Origin: Rhizobiales bacterium GAS188
Lineage (GTDB): Bacteria; Pseudomonadota; Alphaproteobacteria; Rhizobiales; Beijerinckiaceae
Length of the DNA stretch: 64,000 bases
Direction of reading: 5' to 3'
NCBI GenBank assembly: GCA_900104855.1
Contig: FNSS01000001.1
Span: 2,356,001 to 2,420,000, forward strand
Positions 17,200 to 27,250 of this stretch are shown here, piece after piece. Position 1 is the stretch's first letter, and each line of letters opens with the position of its first letter. A program made the translations under genes and the position numbers. The notes under the pieces are model-generated. The model was given only the letters and a program-made list of their open reading frames with translations, was not told the origin of the DNA and searched no databases.

Positions 17200-18690
17200 T
17201 CACTCGCGGCGCGAGCGCCAGCCGGCGCAATCGATGACCTCGAGGCCGCCGGCCGCATTCAGCGTATGAGTGGCGTCGGCCTGCCAGGCCGGAAGGGGCG
17301 CGAGCCGTGTCATCAGGGTTTGTTGGTAGCGCTCGATGTCGAGCACATCGACCCGGCACAAGGCGAGCTGCGACCCATACCCACCGATGCAAACCTGCGC
17401 GGGCCTCATCAACGCGCCTTGCCGCGAAAACATCATTCCGGCCGGGCGCGCCGAGGCCGCATCGATCAGCACCGGATTGGCCGCATGCGGCGACCAGGGG
17501 CCCATCAGCTGCTCCGCATGGAACAGGCCGAGCATGTCCCAGCTCGAGCTTCCCTCTTCGGCAAGCGAAGCAAACAGGAAGAGGCGCCCGTCGCGCTCGA
17601 GCAAGGTGGCGTCCGAAGCCGAAACGCCGTCGATCAACACGGTCTCGAGCCGCCATTCAAGCGGGAAGTCGATGGCCCGATAGATCTCGACCGTGCGGTT
17701 GGCGCAGCTCTCCGGGATCATGAAGATCGCCCCGTCCCGCTCGAACACCATCGGATAGGACAGATGATAGGGCTGCTCCAGCACGATGCGCCGCGGGCCC
17801 GCCATTCCGTCCGGCCCAATGGTGAAGACCGAGATCACGCCCTTGCCGGTGGCGTAGGGATATTCCTCGCAGAACACATGCGCGACGCCGCCATGCCAGA
17901 AGACGAAGGGGTCGGCGTAATAGCGCCGGGCGTCGTCAGGCAGGAACGAATAGGGCGCATCGGGCCAGGCGAGGCGCGAGGCGACCTCGTCACCCGCAGC
18001 GAAGCGCCAACCGATGCGCCAATGATGCTGATGGGCGGAGAGGCGCGTCAGTCGTGCCGCGATCTTGGCCTTGAGGCCGTTGAGGACGAAGGCCGAGGCC
18101 CGCAGCGGTCCCGGCATCCGCCTGCGCGACACCGCGGACCCGGTGGTCTCGGCGGCATCGAGCCGCGAGGCTGAGAGGCGCAAGGCTGTCTTCAGGATCA
18201 GGTCGCCCATCCGCCACAGGACGCTGTCGAGGGCGCGCGTGAAGACCTGCGGATCCGCAAGCGCCGGCAGGGCGGTCGCCACGTCCCGGGCGCCGCCATC
18301 CTCGGGGCACCGCAGCGCCAGCCCAAGCTGCGGCGCCCGTCCGGCGAGGAGCGCCTCCATGGCAGCGGCTTCGCCGGGCGCCCCGTCATAGAGCGGTATG
18401 AGCGTCCGAACCGCAACGGGCGAAGCGAGCGCCTCGCCGTCGAAGTCGAGCACGAGCTCGGGAGCAGCCTCGCTTAGCCCCGGGAGTGGCGGGGGGACGG
18501 CAGGCTCGGTGACGCCGTAGAGCAGCTTTTCGAGGGCGAAGAGGAGGGTAAGCCCCGTTCCGATCCCGTCATCCCGCGGCGCGGCGCGGCGAGCGAGCGT
18601 CACCTGATGCCCCTTGGCTTCGAGCCGCTGCGCCAGGCCTGCCCTCCATTGGCGGGGCCCGGATGCGCCGCTTGAGAATTCGATCCGCAT
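17200..18690 (-). CDS. Glucosamine inositolphosphorylceramide transferase-like / formyltransferase-like protein
   Basis: This 496-residue protein begins MRIEFSSG and has an N-terminal segment resembling the glycine-rich start of formyltransferase-like proteins. From about residue 245 it has a C-terminal propeller-like domain of the GINT1 type: RYYADPFVFWHGG, HVFCEEYPYATGKGVISV, SYPMVFERDGAIFMIPES and GRLFLFAS. Bacterial members are found with surface-glycan genes, but none are adjacent here. The start was set at ATG 18690; an ATG at 18720 in the same frame would add ten residues. The catalytic function is uncertain. Confidence 0.7.
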   Translation of the reverse strand: MRIEFSSGASGPRQWRAGLAQRLEAKGHQVTLARRAAPRDDGIGTGLTLLFALEKLLYGVTEPAVPPPLPGLSEAAPELVLDFDGEALASPVAVRTLIPLYDGAPGEAAAMEALLAGRAPQLGLALRCPEDGGARDVATALPALADPQVFTRALDSVLWRMGDLILKTALRLSASRLDAAETTGSAVSRRRMPGPLRASAFVLNGLKAKIAARLTRLSAHQHHWRIGWRFAAGDEVASRLAWPDAPYSFLPDDARRYYADPFVFWHGGVAHVFCEEYPYATGKGVISVFTIGPDGMAGPRRIVLEQPYHLSYPMVFERDGAIFMIPESCANRTVEIYRAIDFPLEWRLETVLIDGVSASDATLLERDGRLFLFASLAEEGSSSWDMLGLFHAEQLMGPWSPHAANPVLIDAASARPAGMMFSRQGALMRPAQVCIGGYGSQLALCRVDVLDIERYQQTLMTRLAPLPAWQADATHTLNAAGGLEVIDCAGWRSRRE

Positions 18691-18789
18691 TCGCCCGATG
18701 ATCCCGTCCCAGCCTGCCAATATCGGAAGAAATGCAAAGACGGCGTTACTTTACCTTTCCGCGCAACGGGGCGAGGCGGGCGCTCGCGC

Positions 18790-19784
18790 TCAATCCTGCT
18801 CCAGATGGCAGGAAGCGAGATGGCCAGCCCCCCTTTGGGTGAGCACCGGCGCCTCGACCCGGCAGCGCGCGAAGGCATAGGGGCAGCGCGGGTGGAAGGC
18901 GCAGCCTGTGGGCGGGTCGAGCGGCGAAGGCACGTCGCCTTCGAGCACGATCTGCCGGCGCTTGGCACGCGGATCGGCGACCGGCGCCGCGGCGATCAGG
19001 GCTTGGGTATAGGGATGGCGCGGTGTGTCGAAGATCGTGCGCTTGTCGCCGATCTCGACGATGCGGCCGAGATACATCACCGCTACGCGATGAGCGATAT
19101 GCTCGACCACGCCGAGATCATGGGAGATGAAGATATAAGCTAGGCCCAGCGCCTCGCGCAGATCGACCAGGAGGTTCAGGACCTGGGCCTGCACCGAGAC
19201 GTCGAGCGCCGAGACCGGCTCGTCGGCGACGATCACGTCGGGCGAGAGCGCCAGAGCCCGGGCGATGCCGAGGCGCTGGCGCTGGCCGCCCGAGAATTCG
19301 AAGGGGAATTTGTCGGCAGTCTCGGGCCGCAACCCCACCCGCGCGAACAGGTCGGCGACTTTCTCCTTGCGGCCCTTGGCCGAGAGCAGATGGTAGTTCT
19401 CAAGAGGCTCGCCCACGATGGTGCCGGCCCGCAGGCGCGGATTGAGCGAGGCGAACGGATCCTGGAAGATCATCTGCACCCGCTTGCGGAAGGCGCGCAG
19501 CACCTCCCCGCTCGCCCGTGTGATATCCGAGCCGTCGATGCGGATGGCGCCGGCGCTCGGCTGCATCAGGCGCAAGATCAGCTTGCCGACCGTGGATTTG
19601 CCGCATCCGGATTCGCCGACGATGCACAAGGTCTCGCCGCGGCTGAGCGCGAAGCTCACACCGTCGACGGCGCGCAGCTTGAGCTTGGTGCGCTTGAACA
19701 TCCCGGTCGCCATGTCGAAATGCTTGGCGAGGCCCTCGACCTCGAGAAGCGGCGCGCCCGTCGGGATCGCGGTCTTGGACGCGC

Positions 19785-19788
<4 letters not shown>
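18790..19788 (-). CDS. Dipeptide/oligopeptide ABC transporter ATPase (DppF type)
   Basis: This 332-residue cytoplasmic ATPase has Walker [10 protein letters not shown], the signature [20 protein letters not shown] region, Walker [13 protein letters not shown] and the C-terminal oligopeptide-transporter domain with [15 protein letters not shown] cysteines, which may bind an iron-sulfur centre in this family. The [18 protein letters not shown] start is typical of DppF. It overlaps the DppD gene by 4 bp and is the last gene of the minus-strand import operon. Confidence 0.92.
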
Positions 19789-20777
<989 letters not shown>

Positions 20778-20784
20778 GGCGTCC

Positions 20785-21681
20785 TCACATCCGCCGCGCC
20801 AGGCGCGGATCGAGGCGGTCGCGCAAGCCGTCGCCGAGCAGGTTGACGGCGAGCACCACGAGGGCGAGCGCGATCCCGGGGCAGAAGATGGTCCAGGGCG
20901 CGCGCGCGAGGTACAGCCGCGAGGAGGCGATCATGTTGCCCCAGCTCGGGATCTCGGGCGGCGAGCCGGCGCCGAGGAAGGAGAGCGTCGCCTCGACCAG
21001 GATGGCGGAGGCGCAGACATAAGTGGCCTGCACGATCAAGGGCGGCACGGTCGAGGGCAGGATGTGGCGCAGGATGATCTTCGGCAAGCGCGCCCCGCCG
21101 GCGATGGCCGCTTCCACATAGGGCTGCTCGCGCACGCCGAGCACGACCGAGCGCACGAGGCGCACCACGCGCGGGATCTCCGGGATGGTGATGGCGATCA
21201 CCACCGTCGTGACGCTGGCGCGCGTCAGCGACACGAGCGCGATGGCGAGCAGGATGGCCGGGATCGCCATCAGCGCATCCATCAGCCGCATCAGCGGTGC
21301 GTCGGCGCGCCGGATCGAACCGGCGAGGAGGCCGATGACGAGGCCGATCGTCACCGAGCAGCCGGCCACCAGGAAGCCGACCAGCAAGGACACCCGCGCC
21401 CCATGGATGGTGCGCGCCAGGATGTCGCGGCCGAGCGCATCGGTGCCGAAGGGAAAATCGCCGCCCGGCGGCAGCAATCTGAGATTCGGCGCCATGGTCA
21501 GCGGGTCGCCCGGCAGGTAGGGCGCGGCGAGCGCCAGCGTCGCGAAGGCGGCAAGCACGACGGCACCCGCGACCAGCGAGGGGTTGCGCCGCACGAAACG
21601 CCAAGGGCGTAGCGCACGCAAGCCCGCACGCGGCGTCGCCTGCGCCAGCTCCCGTGCGGCCTCTGCCGGCGCGACGCTCAA
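20785..21681 (-). CDS. Dipeptide-type ABC transporter permease (DppC type)
   Basis: This 298-residue inner-membrane protein has an N-terminal cytoplasmic stretch, a first helix at about residues 36-52, and the OppC-type [22 protein letters not shown] motif. Further helices and the ATPase-contact loop [20 protein letters not shown] follow. It ends in the usual [17 protein letters not shown]. The start overlaps the DppB gene by 4 bp. Confidence 0.93.
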   Translation of the reverse strand: MSVAPAEAARELAQATPRAGLRALRPWRFVRRNPSLVAGAVVLAAFATLALAAPYLPGDPLTMAPNLRLLPPGGDFPFGTDALGRDILARTIHGARVSLLVGFLVAGCSVTIGLVIGLLAGSIRRADAPLMRLMDALMAIPAILLAIALVSLTRASVTTVVIAITIPEIPRVVRLVRSVVLGVREQPYVEAAIAGGARLPKIILRHILPSTVPPLIVQATYVCASAILVEATLSFLGAGSPPEIPSWGNMIASSRLYLARAPWTIFCPGIALALVVLAVNLLGDGLRDRLDPRLARRM

Positions 21682-22619
21682 TAGCGTATCCTCGGATCGA
21701 TCAGCGTGTAGGAGAGATCGACCAGAAGGTTGATCACCACATAGACGGCCGAGAACACCAGGATCACGCCCTGGATGATGGGGTAGTCACGCTTCGAGAT
21801 GGCGTCGACCACGAGGCGCCCGACGCCGGGAATGTTGAACACCGTCTCGGTGATCACGACGCCGCCGATGAGCAATGCCACGCCGATGCCGATCACCGTG
21901 ATGATGGGCACGCCGGCATTCTTGAGCGCATGCTTCATCAGCATCGGCCCGGCCGACACGCCCTTAGCCTTGGCGGTGCGGATGTAATCTTCGGCCAGCA
22001 CGTCGAGCATGGTGGCGCGCGTGATGCGCGCGATCAGCGCCACATAGGCGAGGCCGAGCGTCAGCGCCGGCAGGACGAGATGGCGCGCCCAATCGCCGAG
22101 ATCCTGGCCGATCGAGGTGTAGCCTTGCACCGGCAGCCATTTCAGCGTGACCGCGAACACATAGATCATCAGATAGCCGACCACGAAGGCCGGCGCCGAG
22201 AAGCCCGCGACCGACACGATCATCGACACCCGGTCGATGCTGCTGCCGACTTTCCAGGCCGCCAGCACGCCGAGCGTCAGCGCCACCGGCACCGCGAAGA
22301 GGAGGGTCGCAAGGCTCAGCGAGAGCGTCGGCTCCAGGCGCTGGCCGATCAAGGTCGCGACCGGCGTGTTGGAGAAGATCGAGACGCCGAGATCCCCCGA
22401 GAGCACGGCGGCGCTCCAGCGGACGAACTGGATGGGCAGCGAATCGTCGAGGCCGAGATGAGCGCGGATCGCCGCGATCTGCTCGGGCGTGGCGTTGTCG
22501 CCCGCGATGATCGCGGCCGGGTCCCCGGGCGCCAGATGCAGGAGCAGGAACACGCAGACCCCGACCAGCACCATGACGACGGCGATCGAAGCGAGGCGGC
22601 GGATGACATAGGCGATCAT
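21678..22619 (-). CDS. Dipeptide-type ABC transporter permease (DppB type)
   Basis: This 313-residue permease begins with the classic MIAYVIRRLASIAVVMVLVG helix. It has the LAPGDPA motif, the ATPase-contact loop YIRTAKAKGVSAGPMLMKHALKNA and the C-terminal [15 protein letters not shown]. It overlaps the DppC-type gene by 4 bp and lies 34 bp downstream of the binding-protein gene. Confidence 0.93.
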   Translation of the reverse strand: MIAYVIRRLASIAVVMVLVGVCVFLLLHLAPGDPAAIIAGDNATPEQIAAIRAHLGLDDSLPIQFVRWSAAVLSGDLGVSIFSNTPVATLIGQRLEPTLSLSLATLLFAVPVALTLGVLAAWKVGSSIDRVSMIVSVAGFSAPAFVVGYLMIYVFAVTLKWLPVQGYTSIGQDLGDWARHLVLPALTLGLAYVALIARITRATMLDVLAEDYIRTAKAKGVSAGPMLMKHALKNAGVPIITVIGIGVALLIGGVVITETVFNIPGVGRLVVDAISKRDYPIIQGVILVFSAVYVVINLLVDLSYTLIDPRIRY

Positions 22620-22653
22620 CCGCGACGCTCGTCCGGCATGCGCTCGACCCGCG

Positions 22654-24255
22654 TCAAGTCTTCTCCATGTTCCAGAAGGGGATGAGCTCCGGCATGCCGA
22701 TCACGCCCTTGACATTGGCGCGCCAGGCCGCCGGCTGCAGATAGAGCCCCATATAGGCATGCGGCACGAAGTTCCAGGCATTCTGCTGGATCTCCTTGGC
22801 GACGGCGAGCCGGTCCTGCGGCTGGGCCTTCGCCCATTTGTCGCGGAGCTGCTCGTGCTTATCGTCCTTGGGCCAGCCGAACCAACCCTTATCGCCATTG
22901 GCCGCGTGACCGACGAGGGTGATCGGGTTGCCGAAGGAGGCGCCCGAGGCCGAGGTGACGAAGATGTTCCAGCCGCCTTTCTCCGGCGGCTCGCGCACGG
23001 CGCGGCGGGTCACGACGCCGCCCCAATCGGAGGCCGCGAGCTGGGCATTGACGCCGATCTCCTTGAGCCATTGGGCGAGCAGTTGGTCGGCAGTGTTGAA
23101 GACGGCGAAATTGGTCGGCTGCAGGATGACGACGGGGCGCCCGTCATAGCCCGCTTCCTTGAAGAGCTGCGCCGCTTTCGCCTTATCGGGCGCCTGCTTG
23201 AACCATTGCGTGTTCTCGTCATTCTCCATCGGCACGCCGCAGCCGAAATAGGAGCCGCATGAGCGGTAATATTTCGGGTTGCCGAAGGCGGCCTTCATCA
23301 CGTCGAGCTGGTTGATGAGATAGAGCATGGCCTGGCGCGCCTTCACATTGTCGAAGGGCGGGTAGAGCCAGTTCATCCGGCACCAGACCATCTGGCCGGA
23401 CTTGTTCAACACCTCGACATGGATGTTCTTGTCGGCCTCGAGCTGGTCGATGAGGTCGATCGGCGGCAATTCGTAGAAATCAATCTCGCCATTCTGCAGG
23501 GCGGCGATGGCAGTCTGGTCGTCGGCCACATTCTCCCAGACGACACGGTCGAGCTTGGCGATCTTGCCGCCGGCCATCCCTGAGGGCGGCTCGGCGCGCG
23601 GCACATAGTTCGGATTGCGGTCATAGACATAGGAGGCGCCCTGCTTCGTCTCCTTGGTGTTGAAGGTGAAGGGGCCCGAGCCGACATGCTCGACGACCTG
23701 CTGCATCGGGTCGGTCTCGGCATCCTTCCGGCGCATCACGTAAAGCACCGGAGTGCCGGCCTTGGCGAAGGCATCGAGGATCAGCGGGTAGGGTTCCTTG
23801 AGGGCGATGGAGAAAGTCCGGTCGTCCTTGGCGCTCGTGTCCTTGACGCGCTGGAACATGTGCTGGCCGGCCCCATCGCGCACCGCCCAACGCCGGATCG
23901 AGGCGATGCAATCGGCCGAGGTCACGGGGGCGCCGTCATGGAATTTGAGGCCGTCGCGCAGCTTGAAGGTCCAGGTCAGCTGGTCCTCGGAGGGGCCGAA
24001 GCTCTCGACCATCTGCGGCTGCGGCTTGTTGTCGGCGTCGACGCCGAACAACGTGTCGTAGACCATTCCGGCATGGTAGGAAGTGATGTTCGCCGTCGTC
24101 CAGATCGGGTCGAAGGAGCGCAGATCGCCCTGCATCACGGCCTTGAGGGTCTTGGCGGGCGAAGGGGTGCTCTGAGCCCGGCCGATGGCGGGCGCCGCAA
24201 CGAGCGTCGCCGTGGCGACGCCCCCTTGAACGAAGCGCCGGCGTGTCGTTGTCAT
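22654..24255 (-). CDS. ABC transporter substrate-binding protein, SBP_bac_5 family
   Basis: This 533-residue periplasmic receptor serves the dipeptide-type importer. The ATG at 24255 has GGGAGGA 7 bp upstream; the frame extends to 24330 without support. The N terminus TTTRRRFVQGGVATATLVAA is a twin-arginine (Tat) signal, so the protein probably folds before export. The SBP_bac_5 core is visible in FDPIWTTANITSYH, GLKFHDGAPVTSADCIASIRRW and the AMLYLINQLDV stretch. The ligand is unknown; nearby amide hydrolases suggest a peptide or amide. Confidence 0.92.
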   Translation of the reverse strand: MTTTRRRFVQGGVATATLVAAPAIGRAQSTPSPAKTLKAVMQGDLRSFDPIWTTANITSYHAGMVYDTLFGVDADNKPQPQMVESFGPSEDQLTWTFKLRDGLKFHDGAPVTSADCIASIRRWAVRDGAGQHMFQRVKDTSAKDDRTFSIALKEPYPLILDAFAKAGTPVLYVMRRKDAETDPMQQVVEHVGSGPFTFNTKETKQGASYVYDRNPNYVPRAEPPSGMAGGKIAKLDRVVWENVADDQTAIAALQNGEIDFYELPPIDLIDQLEADKNIHVEVLNKSGQMVWCRMNWLYPPFDNVKARQAMLYLINQLDVMKAAFGNPKYYRSCGSYFGCGVPMENDENTQWFKQAPDKAKAAQLFKEAGYDGRPVVILQPTNFAVFNTADQLLAQWLKEIGVNAQLAASDWGGVVTRRAVREPPEKGGWNIFVTSASGASFGNPITLVGHAANGDKGWFGWPKDDKHEQLRDKWAKAQPQDRLAVAKEIQQNAWNFVPHAYMGLYLQPAAWRANVKGVIGMPELIPFWNMEKT

Positions 24256-24354
24256 TTTTGATCCTCCCGCTTGGCGTGTCGGCGCGATTAACTCACGGAA
24301 GGGTGTGGGCAGCAAGCCGGAAATTGGCACCGGCCGGGAGGCGCAAGCGCAACC

Positions 24355-25824
24355 CTACAGGACGAACCGGCCTTCCGGCCGCGGATCGAGGGGCCAGAGC
24401 GGGCGCATCACCCGGGCGAAGGGATGGCTGCGGCAGTTGATCGGCACATTGCCCTTGCCGTTGGCATAGAGCACCTCCTTGGCGATCGGCCCGAAGGCGT
24501 CGCGGAAATGGTTCGCCGATTTCACCACGACGATCCTCTTCTTCGCCGGATCGATGCCGACATTGGTGAACAGCTCGCGGCCGAGCGCCTGGTTGCGATG
24601 CGAGACCAGCACCACCTGGACCCCGCCGAGCCGGATGGCGGCCGTGTCGCCGAGCTTGGTCTTGGCGGCCCCGAAGGATTGCCAGCTGTCGCGGCAGAGC
24701 CCGGTCACCTCGACCTCGGCATCGATGGGTGATCCTGAATCGGGGCCGCTCTTGCCGCCGAAGCGCAGCTTGAACCTCGCGCCGAGGCCCACCGTGAAGC
24801 AGAAGCGGACCGCGACCGGATCCCAGAGCGGGCCGAGGGCCGCGTCCTCGACGCCCTTGTCGAGGAGCATGCGGATCATGTCGGTATTGTCGGAGGCCGC
24901 CCCTCCGCCCGCATTGTCGGAGGTGTCGGCGATCACCGTCGCCCCGTCATTGCGGGCGAGCGCCTTGACCAGCGCCTCCTCCTGGGCCAGGAGCTTCGGG
25001 GTCAGCGCCTCGAGCTTGGCGATCACCTCCTCGGACAGCGCCTTGGCGAGACGGTCGCCCTCCTGTTTGCGGCCATCGGTGACGACCAGCATGCGCGAGC
25101 CGAGATCGGGCACGTCGGCGTGCTGGAAGCCGTGGCCGAAGGAGATCGACAGCACGCCCGGCTGCGAGCTCTCGAGCGCCGCCATCTTGTCGACGAAGGA
25201 GCGCATCGGCTCGATCGTGGTCGGAAAGAAGCTGATGAGGCGCAGATCATAGAGCGAGGAGACCGGCTTGATCTCGCCCTTGATGGCGCGCAGCACCAAA
25301 GTCACCAGCTCCTCGGCCCGCTCGAGGAAATCCGTATGCGGGTATTCCTTGTAGAGGATCGAGATATCGGCGTTGGCGATGCGCTTCTCGGTCAGATGGC
25401 AGTGCAGATCATATTCGCAGCCGATCACGGCCTTCGGCCCTGCGAGCCGGCGCGCCCTTTCGATGAGGTCGCCTTCGCAATCATCATAGCCATAGGCCAC
25501 CATGGCGCCGTGCAGCCCGAACAGCACGCCGTCGACCGGCAGCGCGGCCTTGAGCTCGTCGAGGATGCGGTCGCGCATCATCTCGTAATCGGCCTTGCCG
25601 CAGGTGCCCGACGGCTCGGCCCAGAAGCAGGAGCCCTCGATCAAGGTGAAGCCGTCGCGCACGGCGCGCTTGCGGGCGACATAGAGCGGCGCCGTGGTGT
25701 GCTTGGGGGCGTCGGGATGCTCGCCCGGCCCATAGGCGAAGGAGGCTTCGAAATTGGCGTAGGAGGTCGGGATGGGCGAGAAGGTGTTCGTCTCGGTCCC
25801 GAGCGAGGCAGCGAAAATGCGCAT
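24355..25824 (-). CDS. M81 family metallopeptidase (MlrC-like)
   Basis: This 489-residue protein matches the M81/MlrC family, named after the zinc enzyme that completes microcystin breakdown. Visible motifs include SLGTETNTFSPIPTSY at the N terminus, the GVLFGLHGAMVAYGYDDCEGDL segment, and SDNAGGGAASDNTDMIRMLL. The start was set at ATG 25824 (MRIFAAS), because upstream codons fall in the palindromic repeat. Most members have unknown substrates. Its place beside a peptide importer and a creatininase-family hydrolase suggests small peptide or amide catabolism. Confidence 0.87.
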   Translation of the reverse strand: MRIFAASLGTETNTFSPIPTSYANFEASFAYGPGEHPDAPKHTTAPLYVARKRAVRDGFTLIEGSCFWAEPSGTCGKADYEMMRDRILDELKAALPVDGVLFGLHGAMVAYGYDDCEGDLIERARRLAGPKAVIGCEYDLHCHLTEKRIANADISILYKEYPHTDFLERAEELVTLVLRAIKGEIKPVSSLYDLRLISFFPTTIEPMRSFVDKMAALESSQPGVLSISFGHGFQHADVPDLGSRMLVVTDGRKQEGDRLAKALSEEVIAKLEALTPKLLAQEEALVKALARNDGATVIADTSDNAGGGAASDNTDMIRMLLDKGVEDAALGPLWDPVAVRFCFTVGLGARFKLRFGGKSGPDSGSPIDAEVEVTGLCRDSWQSFGAAKTKLGDTAAIRLGGVQVVLVSHRNQALGRELFTNVGIDPAKKRIVVVKSANHFRDAFGPIAKEVLYANGKGNVPINCRSHPFARVMRPLWPLDPRPEGRFVL

Positions 25825-25899
25825 GGATGGATCGGTCCAAAGGGAGGGACCGCCATGCTGCCGCAGCGGAGTGGAGCGGGCAAGTCCTGGAGCGCTTCT

Positions 25900-26031
25900 C
25901 CTTCTCCCGCCCCTTTGCGGGAGAAGGTGCCGAGGCGAAGCCGAGGCGGATGAGGGACGGTTGAGCGCTTCAACAGCGCCCCTCATCCGGTCTCGCTTCG
26001 CTCAACCACCTTCTCCCGCCTCGGGAGAAGG
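25900..26031. repeat. Palindromic intergenic repeat, family A (copy 2)
   Basis: This copy has the same architecture as that at 9364: outer CCTTCTCCCGC / GGGAGAAGG hairpins around GGCGGATGAGGGACGG and its near-complement CGCCCCTCATCCG. It lies between the M81 and creatininase genes and probably contains no promoter of its own, since the operon appears to continue through it. Confidence 0.87.
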
Positions 26032-26038
26032 AAGACCT

Positions 26039-26797
26039 CTACGCCCAGGGCTCGCCCTTCAGCAGCCGCTCGGCGATGCCCTTGGCGCAGGCATCGAGAA
26101 TGGCTTCGCCCTTGGCGGGCGTCGAGCGCCGCGCATCGCCCATGACGCCCGAGGGCGTGAGGTCCTTGAAGGATTTCCAGGCATGCATCGGTCGCGACAG
26201 CGCTCCGCTGATGCCGAGGCTCGCGCCATGGGCTTCCGGCAGGCGCGAATGGTCGACGAGATCGGGCTTCAGCGCCATCATCATCGAGGTCTCGCCCTCG
26301 CAGGCATGCATGATGCCGTCCTGGTCCTCGAGAACGGCCTTCGTCTCCTCGAGCCCCGCCATGATGTAGGTGGTGGTGGCGATGGGGGCCGAGAGCTCGC
26401 GCGTCAATTCGGTGGTGAAGGCGTTGAGCGCCGTGATGTTGCCGCCATGGCCGTTGACGATCAGGATCTGCTTGAAGCCGGCCCGCAGGATCGACTGGCA
26501 GAGATCGCGCAGCAAGGCGTAATAGGTCGAGAGCGTCAGCGTGAAGGAGCCGCCGAAGGCGATATGATGCTCGGCGAGGCCGCACCATACCGTCGGCGCC
26601 ACCACGATCGGGCGCTCCTTGGCGACCAGCACGGCGGCACGCCGGCAAGCCTCGCTGCACAGATAGTCGTCGACGCCGGTCGCGAGATGGGGCCCGTGCT
26701 GCTCGGTCGAGGCGACGGGCAAGAGCACGATCGCGCCTTGTGCGGCACGCCCGCGCAAGGTCTCGGCCGTCATGCGGTTCCATAGGACTTCGGTCAT
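26039..26797 (-). CDS. Creatininase family protein
   Basis: This 252-residue hydrolase belongs to the creatininase/formamide hydrolase fold, which opens amide rings or cleaves amides with two metal ions. Metal-binding motifs are STEQHGPHLATGVDDYL near residue 32, the conserved VNGHGGN near residue 113, and HACEGETSMMMAL with the late glutamate. The ATG at 26797 has AAGGAAAGAG upstream; an extension to 26890 is in frame but lacks support. It lies upstream of the M81 gene in the same orientation. Confidence 0.9.
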   Translation of the reverse strand: MTEVLWNRMTAETLRGRAAQGAIVLLPVASTEQHGPHLATGVDDYLCSEACRRAAVLVAKERPIVVAPTVWCGLAEHHIAFGGSFTLTLSTYYALLRDLCQSILRAGFKQILIVNGHGGNITALNAFTTELTRELSAPIATTTYIMAGLEETKAVLEDQDGIMHACEGETSMMMALKPDLVDHSRLPEAHGASLGISGALSRPMHAWKSFKDLTPSGVMGDARRSTPAKGEAILDACAKGIAERLLKGEPWA

Positions 26798-27062
26798 CGT
26801 GATGCTCTTTCCTTCGTCGATTGAGTGGTCGCGGCGATCCGAGTTTGGTCGCGGCGGCGCTGAGCTGCTGGCGGGCGGAGGCGCCGCCACGACCTATGCC
26901 AAAGATGACCGGACCTGAATAGGGCGGCGCCCAGCGTGCGGCGACCCGGGAGGAATGTCGCCGATAAGAACCCGCCTCGATCGCACCTCTCCGGATTCGG
27001 ACCGCAGTCGCCATCTGGCACCACTCATCGCACCGATCTGGACGCAGGCGCAGGGCGCGCCT
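26798..27062. other. Intergenic stretch with no recognisable gene
   Basis: This 265-bp stretch between the creatininase gene and the mosaic repeat has no convincing reading frame or promoter. It may carry the promoter of the minus-strand creatininase-M81-importer operon, but no consensus element was picked out. Confidence 0.3.
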
Positions 27063-27238
27063 CCTTCTCCCGCCCCTTCGCGGGAGAAGGTGCCCGAACG
27101 AAGTGAGGGCGGATGAGGGACGGTTGAGCGCTTCACCGACGTCCCTCACCCGGCTCGACCATAGCTGTGAGCGAACGCTCTCAGCGTGCTTCGAGCTATG
27201 GTCTCGCCACCCTCTCCCCCTCAAGTGGCGGGAGAGGG
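27063..27238. repeat. Mosaic palindromic repeat, family A (copy 3)
   Basis: The left half is a normal family-A arm (CCTTCTCCCGCCCC to GGCGGATGAGGGACGG). The right half differs: it contains CTATGGTCTCGCCACCCTCTCC and GGCGGGAGAGGG, with an internal inverted pair CCATAGCT / AGCTATGG. The element looks like a hybrid of two related repeat families. It lies between the molybdenum hydroxylase and creatininase genes. Confidence 0.75.
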
Positions 27239-27250
27239 AAAGCCGGGGCG

